Shown here: positions 16,184 through 24,279 of the stretch, one piece after another | How the letters are laid out: each line of letters starts with the position of its first letter | Position numbering within the stretch: position 1 is the first letter of the stretch | Source of the DNA: CAZWSX01 sp964636985 | GTDB taxonomy: Bacteria; Planctomycetota; Planctomycetia; Pirellulales; Pirellulaceae | Direction: 5' to 3' | DNA: 63,258 bases | Assembly: GCA_964636985.1 (NCBI GenBank) | Contig: CAZWSX010000032.1 | Coordinates: 1 to 63,258, forward strand | Position numbers and translations under genes: made by a program | The notes under the pieces: generated by a model | The model's database searches: none | What the model was told of the DNA's origin: nothing | What the model saw: the letters and a program-made list of their open reading frames with translations, nothing else

Positions 16184-17254
16184 CTAGGCGGCTTCAAGCT
16201 GCGACATGAATCGATCGAGTAACGCCTTCTTGCTCTTGGAATAGGCGCCGGCGTGCATCCAATGTTCCAGTTCCTGGATGTTTTCGTCAACGAGAGCTGG
16301 CGAGTCCTCGTAGAGTTTGAGCGCTCGATCGACCGCCTTCACGATCGATTCCCCATCCGGGACCTCGATGATTCCCTTCCGAGGCAGGGGGACCAGGAAC
16401 TCAAAGCGACTAAGGTCGTTCGAAACGACCAGTGCGCCGGCATAGAGGGCTTCAAAGTGACGATACGTCCATGGAGCAAAGCCGCGCGGCGCGAGTGCCA
16501 CCTTCGACTGGGCAAGGCCGGAGAAATACTCGAAATACCCTATCTTCTTACGATTGAGCCAAAGCTGATTGAGTGTGCTCTGGTGCGGCGAGTCGCGGAA
16601 ACGCTCCCGCCATTCGGATTTTCCTACCAGGCCACCCCACAGCTTGAGCTCCGGCCGCTGCTGCCGAAGCGAGACCAGCCACTCGACGCGCTGATTCCGC
16701 TTGAGATCGCCTGTCGGCCGAGCCACAAAACCGACATCAAACGGTTTCTCGCGCGATTTGCCGAGAACTTGTTTGCGAGCCTTTTCTTTCAGCAACGCCA
16801 GGCGTAGCTTGTTGATCGGCGGCCGCTTGATCGGGAGCAACCCGACGCGGAACGGGAATTTCCACTTTGCATCGCGCCAAGTCTTCAGCACGAGATCAGT
16901 CTGCGAGAGCAGGAATTTGCGGTTCGATTTGAGGAAGTGGATTCCCTCGTTGTCGGTCGAATCGTAAAGCACCATCTGCCGAAACGAGATGTTCGAAAGA
17001 TGCTGCTGGTCGACCGTCGTTGGACACCCGACGAAGAGCATGTCGGTGTCGGCTTGGCGTTCCGCCAGCAATTGCGACGGCCGAATCAATCGAACCGCCG
17101 ACCGACCGAAGTATTCGACCAGGAACCAGTACAAACCGAGTTCCGCGTAGGCTCCGACGTGCGTCGCAAGCCACCAGTAAAGCGAGTTCCGGCGGAAACT
17201 GGCGTCCAGCCCCGAATCGTCGCTGATCACAATCGTAAAGGGAATCTTCGCCAT
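16184..17254 (-). CDS. Exostosin-like glycosyltransferase
   Basis: From the ATG at 17254 (MAKIPFTIVISDDSG) the protein has 356 residues; a longer frame to 17389 adds 45 atypical residues. The C-terminal part contains KVALAPRGFAPWTYRHFEAL followed by YAGALVVSNDLSRFEF, the arrangement seen in exostosin-like and related GT-B enzymes, where this region binds the nucleotide sugar. No signal or membrane helix is evident, so it probably acts in the cytoplasm. It is 84 bp upstream of the GlmU-like gene on the same strand; a joint role in surface or intracellular glycan assembly is inferred. Acceptor and donor are unknown. Confidence 0.75.
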   Translation of the reverse strand: MAKIPFTIVISDDSGLDASFRRNSLYWWLATHVGAYAELGLYWFLVEYFGRSAVRLIRPSQLLAERQADTDMLFVGCPTTVDQQHLSNISFRQMVLYDSTDNEGIHFLKSNRKFLLSQTDLVLKTWRDAKWKFPFRVGLLPIKRPPINKLRLALLKEKARKQVLGKSREKPFDVGFVARPTGDLKRNQRVEWLVSLRQQRPELKLWGGLVGKSEWRERFRDSPHQSTLNQLWLNRKKIGYFEYFSGLAQSKVALAPRGFAPWTYRHFEALYAGALVVSNDLSRFEFLVPLPRKGIIEVPDGESIVKAVDRALKLYEDSPALVDENIQELEHWMHAGAYSKSKKALLDRFMSQLEAA

Positions 17255-17478
17255 AGTTCGCGAAATGCAGGCAGCGCCAACGTGAGTGATTTTGGATGCG
17301 AGAAGGTATTCGGCGAGGGAGTTTCTGGCAATGGAAATCGGGCCTGCTAGCGGATTACATCCGACCGAATTCCGAATCCCACTCGCCAAATTTGTGTCCG
17401 TGAACCAAAATGGGGATAGCTCCTCTTTGGTAGCAGACTGTTTCGCCTTTCAGCCGCGTCGCATGTCGACGCTCCTAC

Positions 17479-18582
17479 ATGACCGAATCGAGGCTTCGCC
17501 GCCAAATTGCCTTCGAGGCAGCGCGGCTGATGTACTCGCGCGAGGAATCGGAGTATTTCCGCGCCAAACTCAAGGCCGCACGGCGTATTGCCAAAGGATG
17601 GGTCAAACCGTCCGAACTCCCCAGCAACGCCGAAATCCGCGACGAAATCCAGTGCATGGCCCGCTTGTTCGAGGGCGCCAAGCGCTTCGACGAGCTCCGC
17701 GAGATGCGCGTCGACGCCCTGCGAATGATGCGGTCCATGAGCCGTTTTCGCCCGCGGCTGATCGGCAGCGTCCTTACGGGGCACATCCGCGCCGGTAGCG
17801 ATATCGACCTCCACTTGTTCAGCGACAGCATCGAGGCCGTTACGCACGAACTCGACGAGCAAGGGCTGATCTACGACGTCGAGCGGAAAGTCGTGAAAAA
17901 ACAGGGCGAAACGCGAACGTTTACCCACGTCCATTTGCGGGACCGGTTCGACTTCGAGTTGACGATCTATGCCGCCGATCAGGCCCACATCGTGTTCAAA
18001 AGCTCGATCACGGGCAAACCGATGGAGCGCAAGAGCATCGCCGAGTTGGCACAGTTTATGGCGATCGAGTACCCGGACCTGAACCTGGAAGACGCTTTGC
18101 TGGAAGCGTCCGAGACGCCCGACCGTTTCCGCGTATACGAATCGTTGCTTCTGCCACTGGAAAACGTGAAGCAAAGCCCCAAATGGCATCCCGAGGGAGA
18201 TGCCCTGTTTCACAGCTTGCAGGTGTTCGAGTTGGGCCGTGACCAGTTGGCTTACGACGAGGAATTCCTCCTAGCCGCCCTGCTGCACGACATCGGCAAG
18301 GCGATCGATCCGCACGACCACGTGGTGGCCGGTTTGGAGGCCCTAGGCGACTACATCACGCCCCGCACGCGGTGGCTGATTGCCCATCACATGGACGCTC
18401 AGCAAATCCTGGACGGAACGCTGGGCGCGAGGGCAAAACGCCGCTTGCAGCAGGACGAGAGTTACGAGGAACTGGTGCTGCTGGCCCGCTGCGACCGAGG
18501 GGGGCGAGTTCCTGGGGCCGCTTCACCGGAACTCGACGAAGCTTTGGAATACCTGCGGGATTTGTCGCAGAGCTTTTCCTAG
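17479..18582 (+). CDS. Nucleotidyltransferase-HD domain protein
   Basis: The 367-residue protein combines two catalytic domains. A polymerase-beta type nucleotidyltransferase motif lies at about residues 94-114 (GSVLTGHIRAGSDIDLHLFS, with the two Asp of DxD). An HD phosphohydrolase domain follows at about 245-330: FHSLQVF with the first His, ALLHDIGKAIDPHDH with the HD pair, and HHMD. Fusions of this order occur in CCA-adding enzymes and related tRNA or nucleotide enzymes, but the RNA-binding parts of Cca are not obvious, so a generic name is safer. The gene is divergent from the glycosyltransferase (224 bp apart). Confidence 0.85.
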   Translation: MTESRLRRQIAFEAARLMYSREESEYFRAKLKAARRIAKGWVKPSELPSNAEIRDEIQCMARLFEGAKRFDELREMRVDALRMMRSMSRFRPRLIGSVLTGHIRAGSDIDLHLFSDSIEAVTHELDEQGLIYDVERKVVKKQGETRTFTHVHLRDRFDFELTIYAADQAHIVFKSSITGKPMERKSIAELAQFMAIEYPDLNLEDALLEASETPDRFRVYESLLLPLENVKQSPKWHPEGDALFHSLQVFELGRDQLAYDEEFLLAALLHDIGKAIDPHDHVVAGLEALGDYITPRTRWLIAHHMDAQQILDGTLGARAKRRLQQDESYEELVLLARCDRGGRVPGAASPELDEALEYLRDLSQSFS

Positions 18583-18592
18583 CCTGGATTGA

Positions 18593-19156
18593 CTACCGAG
18601 CCCCAGGCCACGGCCCAACGGGCTTTTCTGGCAGGTCCTTTTGCTCGATTTCGGTCTCATAGAGCACCAGTCCCCGCGCCTGGTAGTGGGCCAGCGCCGT
18701 GGGATGATCGAGCGAACACGTATGCAGCCAAACTCGCTGGGCCGTTGCAGCAGGTTCGGTCTGCAGCCAGTCCCAGCCGCGGTAAAGGGCGTTCGTCAGC
18801 ATCACCGCGCCAAAGCCTTGGCCAACATAGGCGGGAAGCAGTCCGAAGTAAACGACTTCGACGCCCGTTTCGGGTGCTAGCTCCAGTTCGTAGTACCCGG
18901 CGGGAACGCCGCGGACGGACAGAACCCACGTTTCCCGATTGGGCCGCGCCACGTCGTCCAACCACTGCTGGTAAGTCCACGGCAGGCGGTCAATCCAGTA
19001 CCAATCGCCTCCTATAGCTGTGTAAAAAAATCTGCTGAGCTCTGGTGAAGGTGGGTCGACTTTAGCGATCTGGCAGATTGAGGCTTCGAGCGTCCGCCCG
19101 CGAATTTGCCCTCGCGAAGTCGTTTCCAAGTAGTGGGTTGTGACGCAGGCGCGCAT
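18593..19156 (-). CDS. GNAT family N-acetyltransferase
   Basis: From the ATG at 19156 the protein has 187 residues; an upstream ATG at 19264 would add 36 residues and run towards the divergent gene. The GNAT core is visible: the SVRGVPAGYYELEL strand, then EVVYFGLLPAYVGQGFGAVML, whose GQGFG is the acetyl-CoA pyrophosphate loop (Q/RxxGxG/A), and the final LHTCSLDHPTALAHYQARGLVLYE strand-helix. The acetylated substrate is unknown. It converges with the nucleotidyltransferase-HD gene only 10 bp away. Confidence 0.88.
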   Translation of the reverse strand: MRACVTTHYLETTSRGQIRGRTLEASICQIAKVDPPSPELSRFFYTAIGGDWYWIDRLPWTYQQWLDDVARPNRETWVLSVRGVPAGYYELELAPETGVEVVYFGLLPAYVGQGFGAVMLTNALYRGWDWLQTEPAATAQRVWLHTCSLDHPTALAHYQARGLVLYETEIEQKDLPEKPVGPWPGAR

Positions 19157-19291
19157 AGGAGAGGGAGTTTCTGGATTTTTAAATTTGGCAGTTTCCAAAG
19201 CGCCGGCATGCAAGCTGCTGTTTGTCGCCGCGACCAGTTGTGGCACAATGATCCCACGATCCAATCAAGCTTACATGGAAGTAAATGCCAG

Positions 19292-20341
19292 ATGAGTCGC
19301 TCGTCTACTCCTTCGCCCGTTTGCGAACCCTCCCCTGCCCAAATTGCTGCCCCGATCGCCAGCAGTTCGATTTCCCCAGCGAACAACAATCGCATCGGGT
19401 ATCTCGAAGCATTTACGCAGTTTGCCGCGGAAGTCGATCGCAACATCGCCGCTGGCGCTCCGGGCCTGGTTTCGGACGATCGATCGCCGCAAGAGCTCTC
19501 GCTGCGCGAAGTCGAAATGTTGCTTGAGTCGCCCACGCTTCCGCAGCAACTGCGAGCCACTTGGGTTAATCCAGCCCGGGCGAGGCTTTTTGCCCTCGAC
19601 CATGGGAACACGAAGACCCTGCTCGGCTGGATCGAGCACGAATTGCAAACCGCCCGCCATCTGCGCCGGGGCCGATTGCTCGGTGCGCGGCTCAAAACCC
19701 TGATTCGCCAGCGCGAAATTGCCTCGCGGTCGCGCGAGTCGTCTGCCGCAGCTCAAACCGGTCAAGATGAGGGATACGAAATCCGTCTGAACTTGATGGG
19801 TGTCGACCAGTCGACGTGGCGGACGATTCAGGTCCCGGACATGACACTCGATCGCTTGAGCGATACCATTCGCGCTTCGTTCGAGTGGGATGCGCGAGCC
19901 GGACATTGTTTCAGCATCCATGGAGTACCATTCAGCCCTTGGCGATGCGCGGGACCATTTTGGCCCGTCGAACAGGAAGCTGAGGACGAGTTTGATTGGA
20001 AGCTTTCGGAGCTACTCGGTACCCAACAAATCGGTGAGACTGCTTTGGGAGCAACCTGGTTTTACCAACTCGGGCCGTGGCTTCACGAGATCATCGTCGG
20101 TCGCCGCATCCAAGGGGAAATTGTTCTGCCGCACTGCCTGGACGGCGCCGGTTCGCTCAACGCCGTCCGGCCCACGGCACTGGCCCACCTGCGACTGGTC
20201 ACGGCCACCGGCGTGCTGGAGAACGTCGACGAGGAAGGGGTTGCCGCCGCACGGGTTCCTCGATCGACGACGATCGCCAATCCAGGAGCGGCGACGTTTG
20301 ACGTCGCTCGCACGACCACAGCCATGAGGCGCTGCGCCTAA
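19292..20341 (+). CDS. pRiA4b ORF3-like family protein
   Basis: From the ATG at 19292 the protein has 349 residues; the longer frame from 19106 overlaps the divergent GNAT gene and lacks family features. The region from about residue 167 (YEIRLNLMGVDQSTWRTIQV, then MTLDRLSDTIRASFEWD and HCFSIHG) is the PRiA4_ORF3 domain, first named from an Agrobacterium plasmid and often found as a passenger in mobile elements. Its function is unknown. The N-terminal 160 residues are not recognised; they include a helical block with ELSLREVEMLLESP. No transposase or terminal repeat is nearby. It converges with the second PKS gene, 27 bp away. Confidence 0.8.
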   Translation: MSRSSTPSPVCEPSPAQIAAPIASSSISPANNNRIGYLEAFTQFAAEVDRNIAAGAPGLVSDDRSPQELSLREVEMLLESPTLPQQLRATWVNPARARLFALDHGNTKTLLGWIEHELQTARHLRRGRLLGARLKTLIRQREIASRSRESSAAAQTGQDEGYEIRLNLMGVDQSTWRTIQVPDMTLDRLSDTIRASFEWDARAGHCFSIHGVPFSPWRCAGPFWPVEQEAEDEFDWKLSELLGTQQIGETALGATWFYQLGPWLHEIIVGRRIQGEIVLPHCLDGAGSLNAVRPTALAHLRLVTATGVLENVDEEGVAAARVPRSTTIANPGAATFDVARTTTAMRRCA

Positions 20342-20368
20342 GAACCGAACGCTTGAGAAACGGATTTG

Positions 20369-23300
20369 CTACGCGGTCTTGCCAGCCGTCAGATCGGACG
20401 CGATCCGCCGCAGGATGCGATCGCGCTGCGACAGGTAGCTGCCGTGGTCGCCATCGATCATCTCGATGTGAAAATCGCCGAGGGCGAATTTGGCCCAGCC
20501 GAGCAAGTCTTCTCGTTTGACCAGGCGATCTCCTTTTCCGCCGAAAACCGTCACTCCGCAATCGAGCGGCGGCAGCGCCGTGTTTCGCCAACTGGAGAAT
20601 ATCTCGGCATCGGCCACCATTAGCGCTTGCCGTTCCGGCGTGTTCGCACTTGCGCCAGCCGCAACGAACAACTCTTTCAGGCGAGGATCGTTCGGTTCAC
20701 CTAGATTGTTCGCAAAGCCGCTGGAAACTCGCTGCATCACGGCGTCAGGCGCCATGGATGCACCCATGAAAAGCCGCTCCGGCTGTAATCCGAAACGACG
20801 GCGCAGTAGCTGGGCCAGTTCATAAGCGACCAAACAGCCGGCGCTATGGGCGAAAAAGGCGAACGGGCGATCGAGTTCGTCGAGCAACCCGTCAGCTAAT
20901 TCGTCGACAAGCGTTTCGAAATGGTCGATGGGCGATTCCGCCGCGCGATCGCCTCGCCCCGGCACCTGCACCGCGCATACTTCGACGTTGCCGGGCATCG
21001 CATCGTTCCATTCCGCGAACAGCGAAGGCTCGCCGCCGAGGTGGTGGAAGCAAAACACCCGATGTTCCGCAGCGGGTTTGATGCGGCGAGGAGCGATCCA
21101 AATATTGGTTCCCGAGATCCCGCCCGTGTTGCCACTGGCTGAACCCTTGTTGGAAATCCAGTTCATCAGTTCTCCCGCTAACGCCGCAATCGTCGTTCGC
21201 ATGAGTAACGTTTCGACTGGCAGACGGATGCCAAGCCCACGGTTGATCTCGTACACCCACTCCACGGCGATGAGCGAATCAACGCCGATCTGGAACAGGT
21301 TCGCCGTCGGATCGGGCGATTCGGGCTGTTCGTGCCGCAGCAACTTGACAAGCTGCTCCTGCAGGAACGAAATCAAACGCGTTTGCTGTTCTTCTTCCCC
21401 AAGGGCGAGCAATTCTTCTTTGAGCGGCGTCATCACCGAAGGGGCGGTATCGGGCCCGCCTTCGCCGATTCGCGGCATGTCCATCATCGCCGCGATCCGC
21501 TGGAGACGAACTCCTTCCAAAGCCGCGATCGGCTGCAAGTTTTTGTCGAACATCGCAACGTCGGCCATCACGCCATCGCGCTGGCTGGTGAGCCGCAGAT
21601 AGCCGATGGCCTCGGTCCCCGTCGATTGGCGCAAATAAACGCGGTCAATCGCCACAGGCAGCATTGCGTGTTGACCAAGCGTTGCATCCAGCTTGGCGAG
21701 CAGAGCTTGAAAGCAGGCGTCTAACAAAACGGGGTGGAGTAAATAGTCGCCGGCATCAGACGTCATCGACGCCGGCAAGCGTACGACGCACGCAACTTCG
21801 TTCTCGCCGACGTCTACGGCGCTGAGAGCGCGAAATCGCTCGCCGTACTGCAAACCCCGTTGTTGAAAAACATCGTAGATGCCCGCGATCGTCGGACTCA
21901 CTTGATCGCTGGCAGCGGTTTGTTTGGCAAGCGCTCGCGTTGCCTCAGTGGGTTGCAGTGCCCACGCGGGATAGTCTCCCTCGCCGACAATTCCTTGCGC
22001 GTGCAAGATCGAACCACTCGCGCCCGGCTTGCTGCGCAGTTCGATATTGGCATCGGCGCCGTGTCGATCGATGGTGACTTCGATTCGTTCGGATTGCGTC
22101 GTATCGAGCGGCAACGCCCGCAGCAGTTTGATGTCGCGGACCATCACGCTCTTGCTGGACGAATCGTCGAGCGGGCCCCGCGTCGCGGCCATCAATTCGA
22201 CATAACCGCTCGCGGGGAAAACCGCGGCGCCGCCGAAGCGGTGATCCTGCAACCAATCGAGCCGTGGCTGCGACCAGTTCGGCCGGAACAACAGTCGCCC
22301 GTTGCTACTAGGCTCGTTCGCCCCCAGAAGGATGTGCTCAGGGATAGCCTGCGGTTTCTTGAATTTGTGCCGCTCGGCGCCTTCGGGTGTAGGCGTGACG
22401 TAATAGTCTTGTTTCTGGAACGGATAAAAGGGAAATCGCAAACGGCGAAACGGACCCGGTCCAAAATCGAGCGATTCCACGCTGGGCACATCGCGTCCTG
22501 TTACGATCTTCGGGGACGTTTTTCCTTGAGCGAGTTGATCGAGCAACTCCACCGCAGACATCAAGCTGTCCGCTTGAATCGCCGCGCGATAGGGGAGCGC
22601 GGCCCTGTTTTGAGCGAGTGACGCTGCGACGTCGCGAAGACGAACACCTTGTGATGCATAGCCCGCGATCGTATCGCGATGGCGGCGAGCCATCTCGCGA
22701 AGCGCTTTCTCGTTCCGAGCCGACAAAAGCAGGGTCGCTGGGCCATCGGGTGCGTAATTGGCGGAAGGCGTCGCGGCCTTGGGAGCTTCGCCCAGGATGA
22801 TATGGGCATTGGTTCCCGTGAAACCGAACGAGCTGATGCCGACGTAGCGGGTTCCCTCGCTCTCCCACGGCGTGAGTTCGCGCGGGACTTGGATCTTGCC
22901 GTTGGCCCAATTGGCGTGGGGATTGGCTTTTTTGAAATGCAGGTGCGGTGGAATAGCCTTGTTCTGTAGCATCCACGTTGCTTTGATGAGCCCGGCAACG
23001 CCTGCGGAGGCTTCCAAGTGGCCGATGTTAGTCTTGGCCGAGCCAACCCAAAGCGGGTCCTTGCGGTCGTGACAATAAACGCGGGCAAGTGCGCCCAGTT
23101 CGATCGGGTCGCCAAGCTGCGTTCCCGTACCGTGGGCTTCTATCGCGCCCACTTGATGCGGCTGGAGTCTCGCCTGAGCGAGGGCACGACGAATGACGTT
23201 TTCTTGCGCCGTGCCGTTGGGGACCGTGAGACCGCCGCTGGGGCCGTCTTGATTCACCGCCGCGCCGTAGATGACTGAACGAATGGGGTCGCCGTCAGCG

Positions 23301-24157
23301 ATCGCGTCACTCAACCGTTTGAGGACGAGCATCCCGGCCCCTTCGCCGCGGACATAGCCATCGGCCGCCGCGTCGAACGTCTTGCAGCGTCCATCAGGCG
23401 CCAGCATGCGGGCCTTGGAGAAATTGATGCTCAGGAGCGGCCCCAACAGCGCGTTGGTACCACCAGCTAAGGCTACGCGGCACTCGCCCGTCCGAATGGC
23501 CTGGCAAGCGAGTTGAACCGAAACAAGCGACGACGAACAGGCCGTGTCGACCGCCGTGCATGGCCCTTGAAGGCCAAGGAAGTAGGAGATTCTTCCGGCC
23601 GCCGCCGCATGGCAGTTGCCCAAGCCGACGAAGGGGTCGACTGTGGGAATGTCGCTGGCTAACAATCGCAAGCTGTAATCGAAGCTCGCGATGCCAACGA
23701 ACACGCCCGTATCGGAGTTGTAGAGCGAGTCGGGCGAGATCGCCGCGTCCTCGAGCGCCTCCCAACTGGTTTCGAGCAGCATCCGATGCTGCGGGTCGAG
23801 CGTGAGAGCCTCGCGCGGCGAGACACCGAAGAAGTCCGGATCGAACTTTCGCAAGTCGCGGACGAACGCGCCGTACCGCGAGTTCATCTTGTTGGGAACC
23901 GCCGGATCGGGATCGTACGTTTCCTCGATGCTCCAGCGATCGGCAGGGACTTCCTTGATGGTGTCCGTGCCAGCGCAAAGCATCCGCCAAAATTCGTCGG
24001 GCGTATCGGCGTCGCCTGGCATCCGGCACGCCGCGCCGACAATCGCGATCGGTTCGGTTCGCGCGTACTCGGCAGCGTCCAGCTTGGCTTGGAGCTTTTC
24101 CAAAGCCATAAACGCTTGCTTGACGGGCGAAAGGTTCGGCGAACCACCAGTCGACAT
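20369..24157 (-). CDS. AT-less polyketide synthase, KS-DH-ACP-TE
   Basis: The 1262-residue protein is the terminal module of the cluster. An N-terminal helix (about 9-30) resembles a docking helix. KS, about 34-456: active Cys207 (DTACSSS), His342 (EAHGTGT), His380 (TNIGH). The KS-AT linker (LLLSARNEKALREMARRH, about 476-493) is followed within about 80 residues by the post-AT motif YPFQKQDYY (about 578-586); the acyltransferase itself is absent. DH, about 600-895: HxxxGxxxxP with His639 and the Asp813 motif in HPVLLDACFQ. ACP, about 925-1000: Ser961 in GVDSL. Thioesterase, about 1018-1262: Ser1105 in AHSAG, Asp1210, His1238 in DGDHGS, of the type II/grsT-like kind. There is no KR. It follows the larger PKS gene by 122 bp on the same strand and probably ends product assembly. 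Confidence 0.95.
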   Translation of the reverse strand: MSTGGSPNLSPVKQAFMALEKLQAKLDAAEYARTEPIAIVGAACRMPGDADTPDEFWRMLCAGTDTIKEVPADRWSIEETYDPDPAVPNKMNSRYGAFVRDLRKFDPDFFGVSPREALTLDPQHRMLLETSWEALEDAAISPDSLYNSDTGVFVGIASFDYSLRLLASDIPTVDPFVGLGNCHAAAAGRISYFLGLQGPCTAVDTACSSSLVSVQLACQAIRTGECRVALAGGTNALLGPLLSINFSKARMLAPDGRCKTFDAAADGYVRGEGAGMLVLKRLSDAIADGDPIRSVIYGAAVNQDGPSGGLTVPNGTAQENVIRRALAQARLQPHQVGAIEAHGTGTQLGDPIELGALARVYCHDRKDPLWVGSAKTNIGHLEASAGVAGLIKATWMLQNKAIPPHLHFKKANPHANWANGKIQVPRELTPWESEGTRYVGISSFGFTGTNAHIILGEAPKAATPSANYAPDGPATLLLSARNEKALREMARRHRDTIAGYASQGVRLRDVAASLAQNRAALPYRAAIQADSLMSAVELLDQLAQGKTSPKIVTGRDVPSVESLDFGPGPFRRLRFPFYPFQKQDYYVTPTPEGAERHKFKKPQAIPEHILLGANEPSSNGRLLFRPNWSQPRLDWLQDHRFGGAAVFPASGYVELMAATRGPLDDSSSKSVMVRDIKLLRALPLDTTQSERIEVTIDRHGADANIELRSKPGASGSILHAQGIVGEGDYPAWALQPTEATRALAKQTAASDQVSPTIAGIYDVFQQRGLQYGERFRALSAVDVGENEVACVVRLPASMTSDAGDYLLHPVLLDACFQALLAKLDATLGQHAMLPVAIDRVYLRQSTGTEAIGYLRLTSQRDGVMADVAMFDKNLQPIAALEGVRLQRIAAMMDMPRIGEGGPDTAPSVMTPLKEELLALGEEEQQTRLISFLQEQLVKLLRHEQPESPDPTANLFQIGVDSLIAVEWVYEINRGLGIRLPVETLLMRTTIAALAGELMNWISNKGSASGNTGGISGTNIWIAPRRIKPAAEHRVFCFHHLGGEPSLFAEWNDAMPGNVEVCAVQVPGRGDRAAESPIDHFETLVDELADGLLDELDRPFAFFAHSAGCLVAYELAQLLRRRFGLQPERLFMGASMAPDAVMQRVSSGFANNLGEPNDPRLKELFVAAGASANTPERQALMVADAEIFSSWRNTALPPLDCGVTVFGGKGDRLVKREDLLGWAKFALGDFHIEMIDGDHGSYLSQRDRILRRIASDLTAGKTA
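22448..22597 (-). other. Site of the missing acyltransferase in the terminal PKS module
   Basis: Residues 521-570 of the 1262-residue PKS occupy the place where an AT of about 300 residues normally sits between the KS-AT linker and the post-AT YPFQ motif. The flanking linkers are retained, so the AT appears to have been lost from an ordinary cis-AT module rather than never present. Confidence 0.75.
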
Positions 24158-24279
24158 GGTATGTCCAAAAAACGACGAAACGCGTCCCAGGAAGCGACCG
24201 CGCCGTCATCGTGAAGCGCAGTCGCACGTTAATGAAGGACCAATCCGCAGCCCCATTCAAAGATCAAAGCCGCTGTGCG

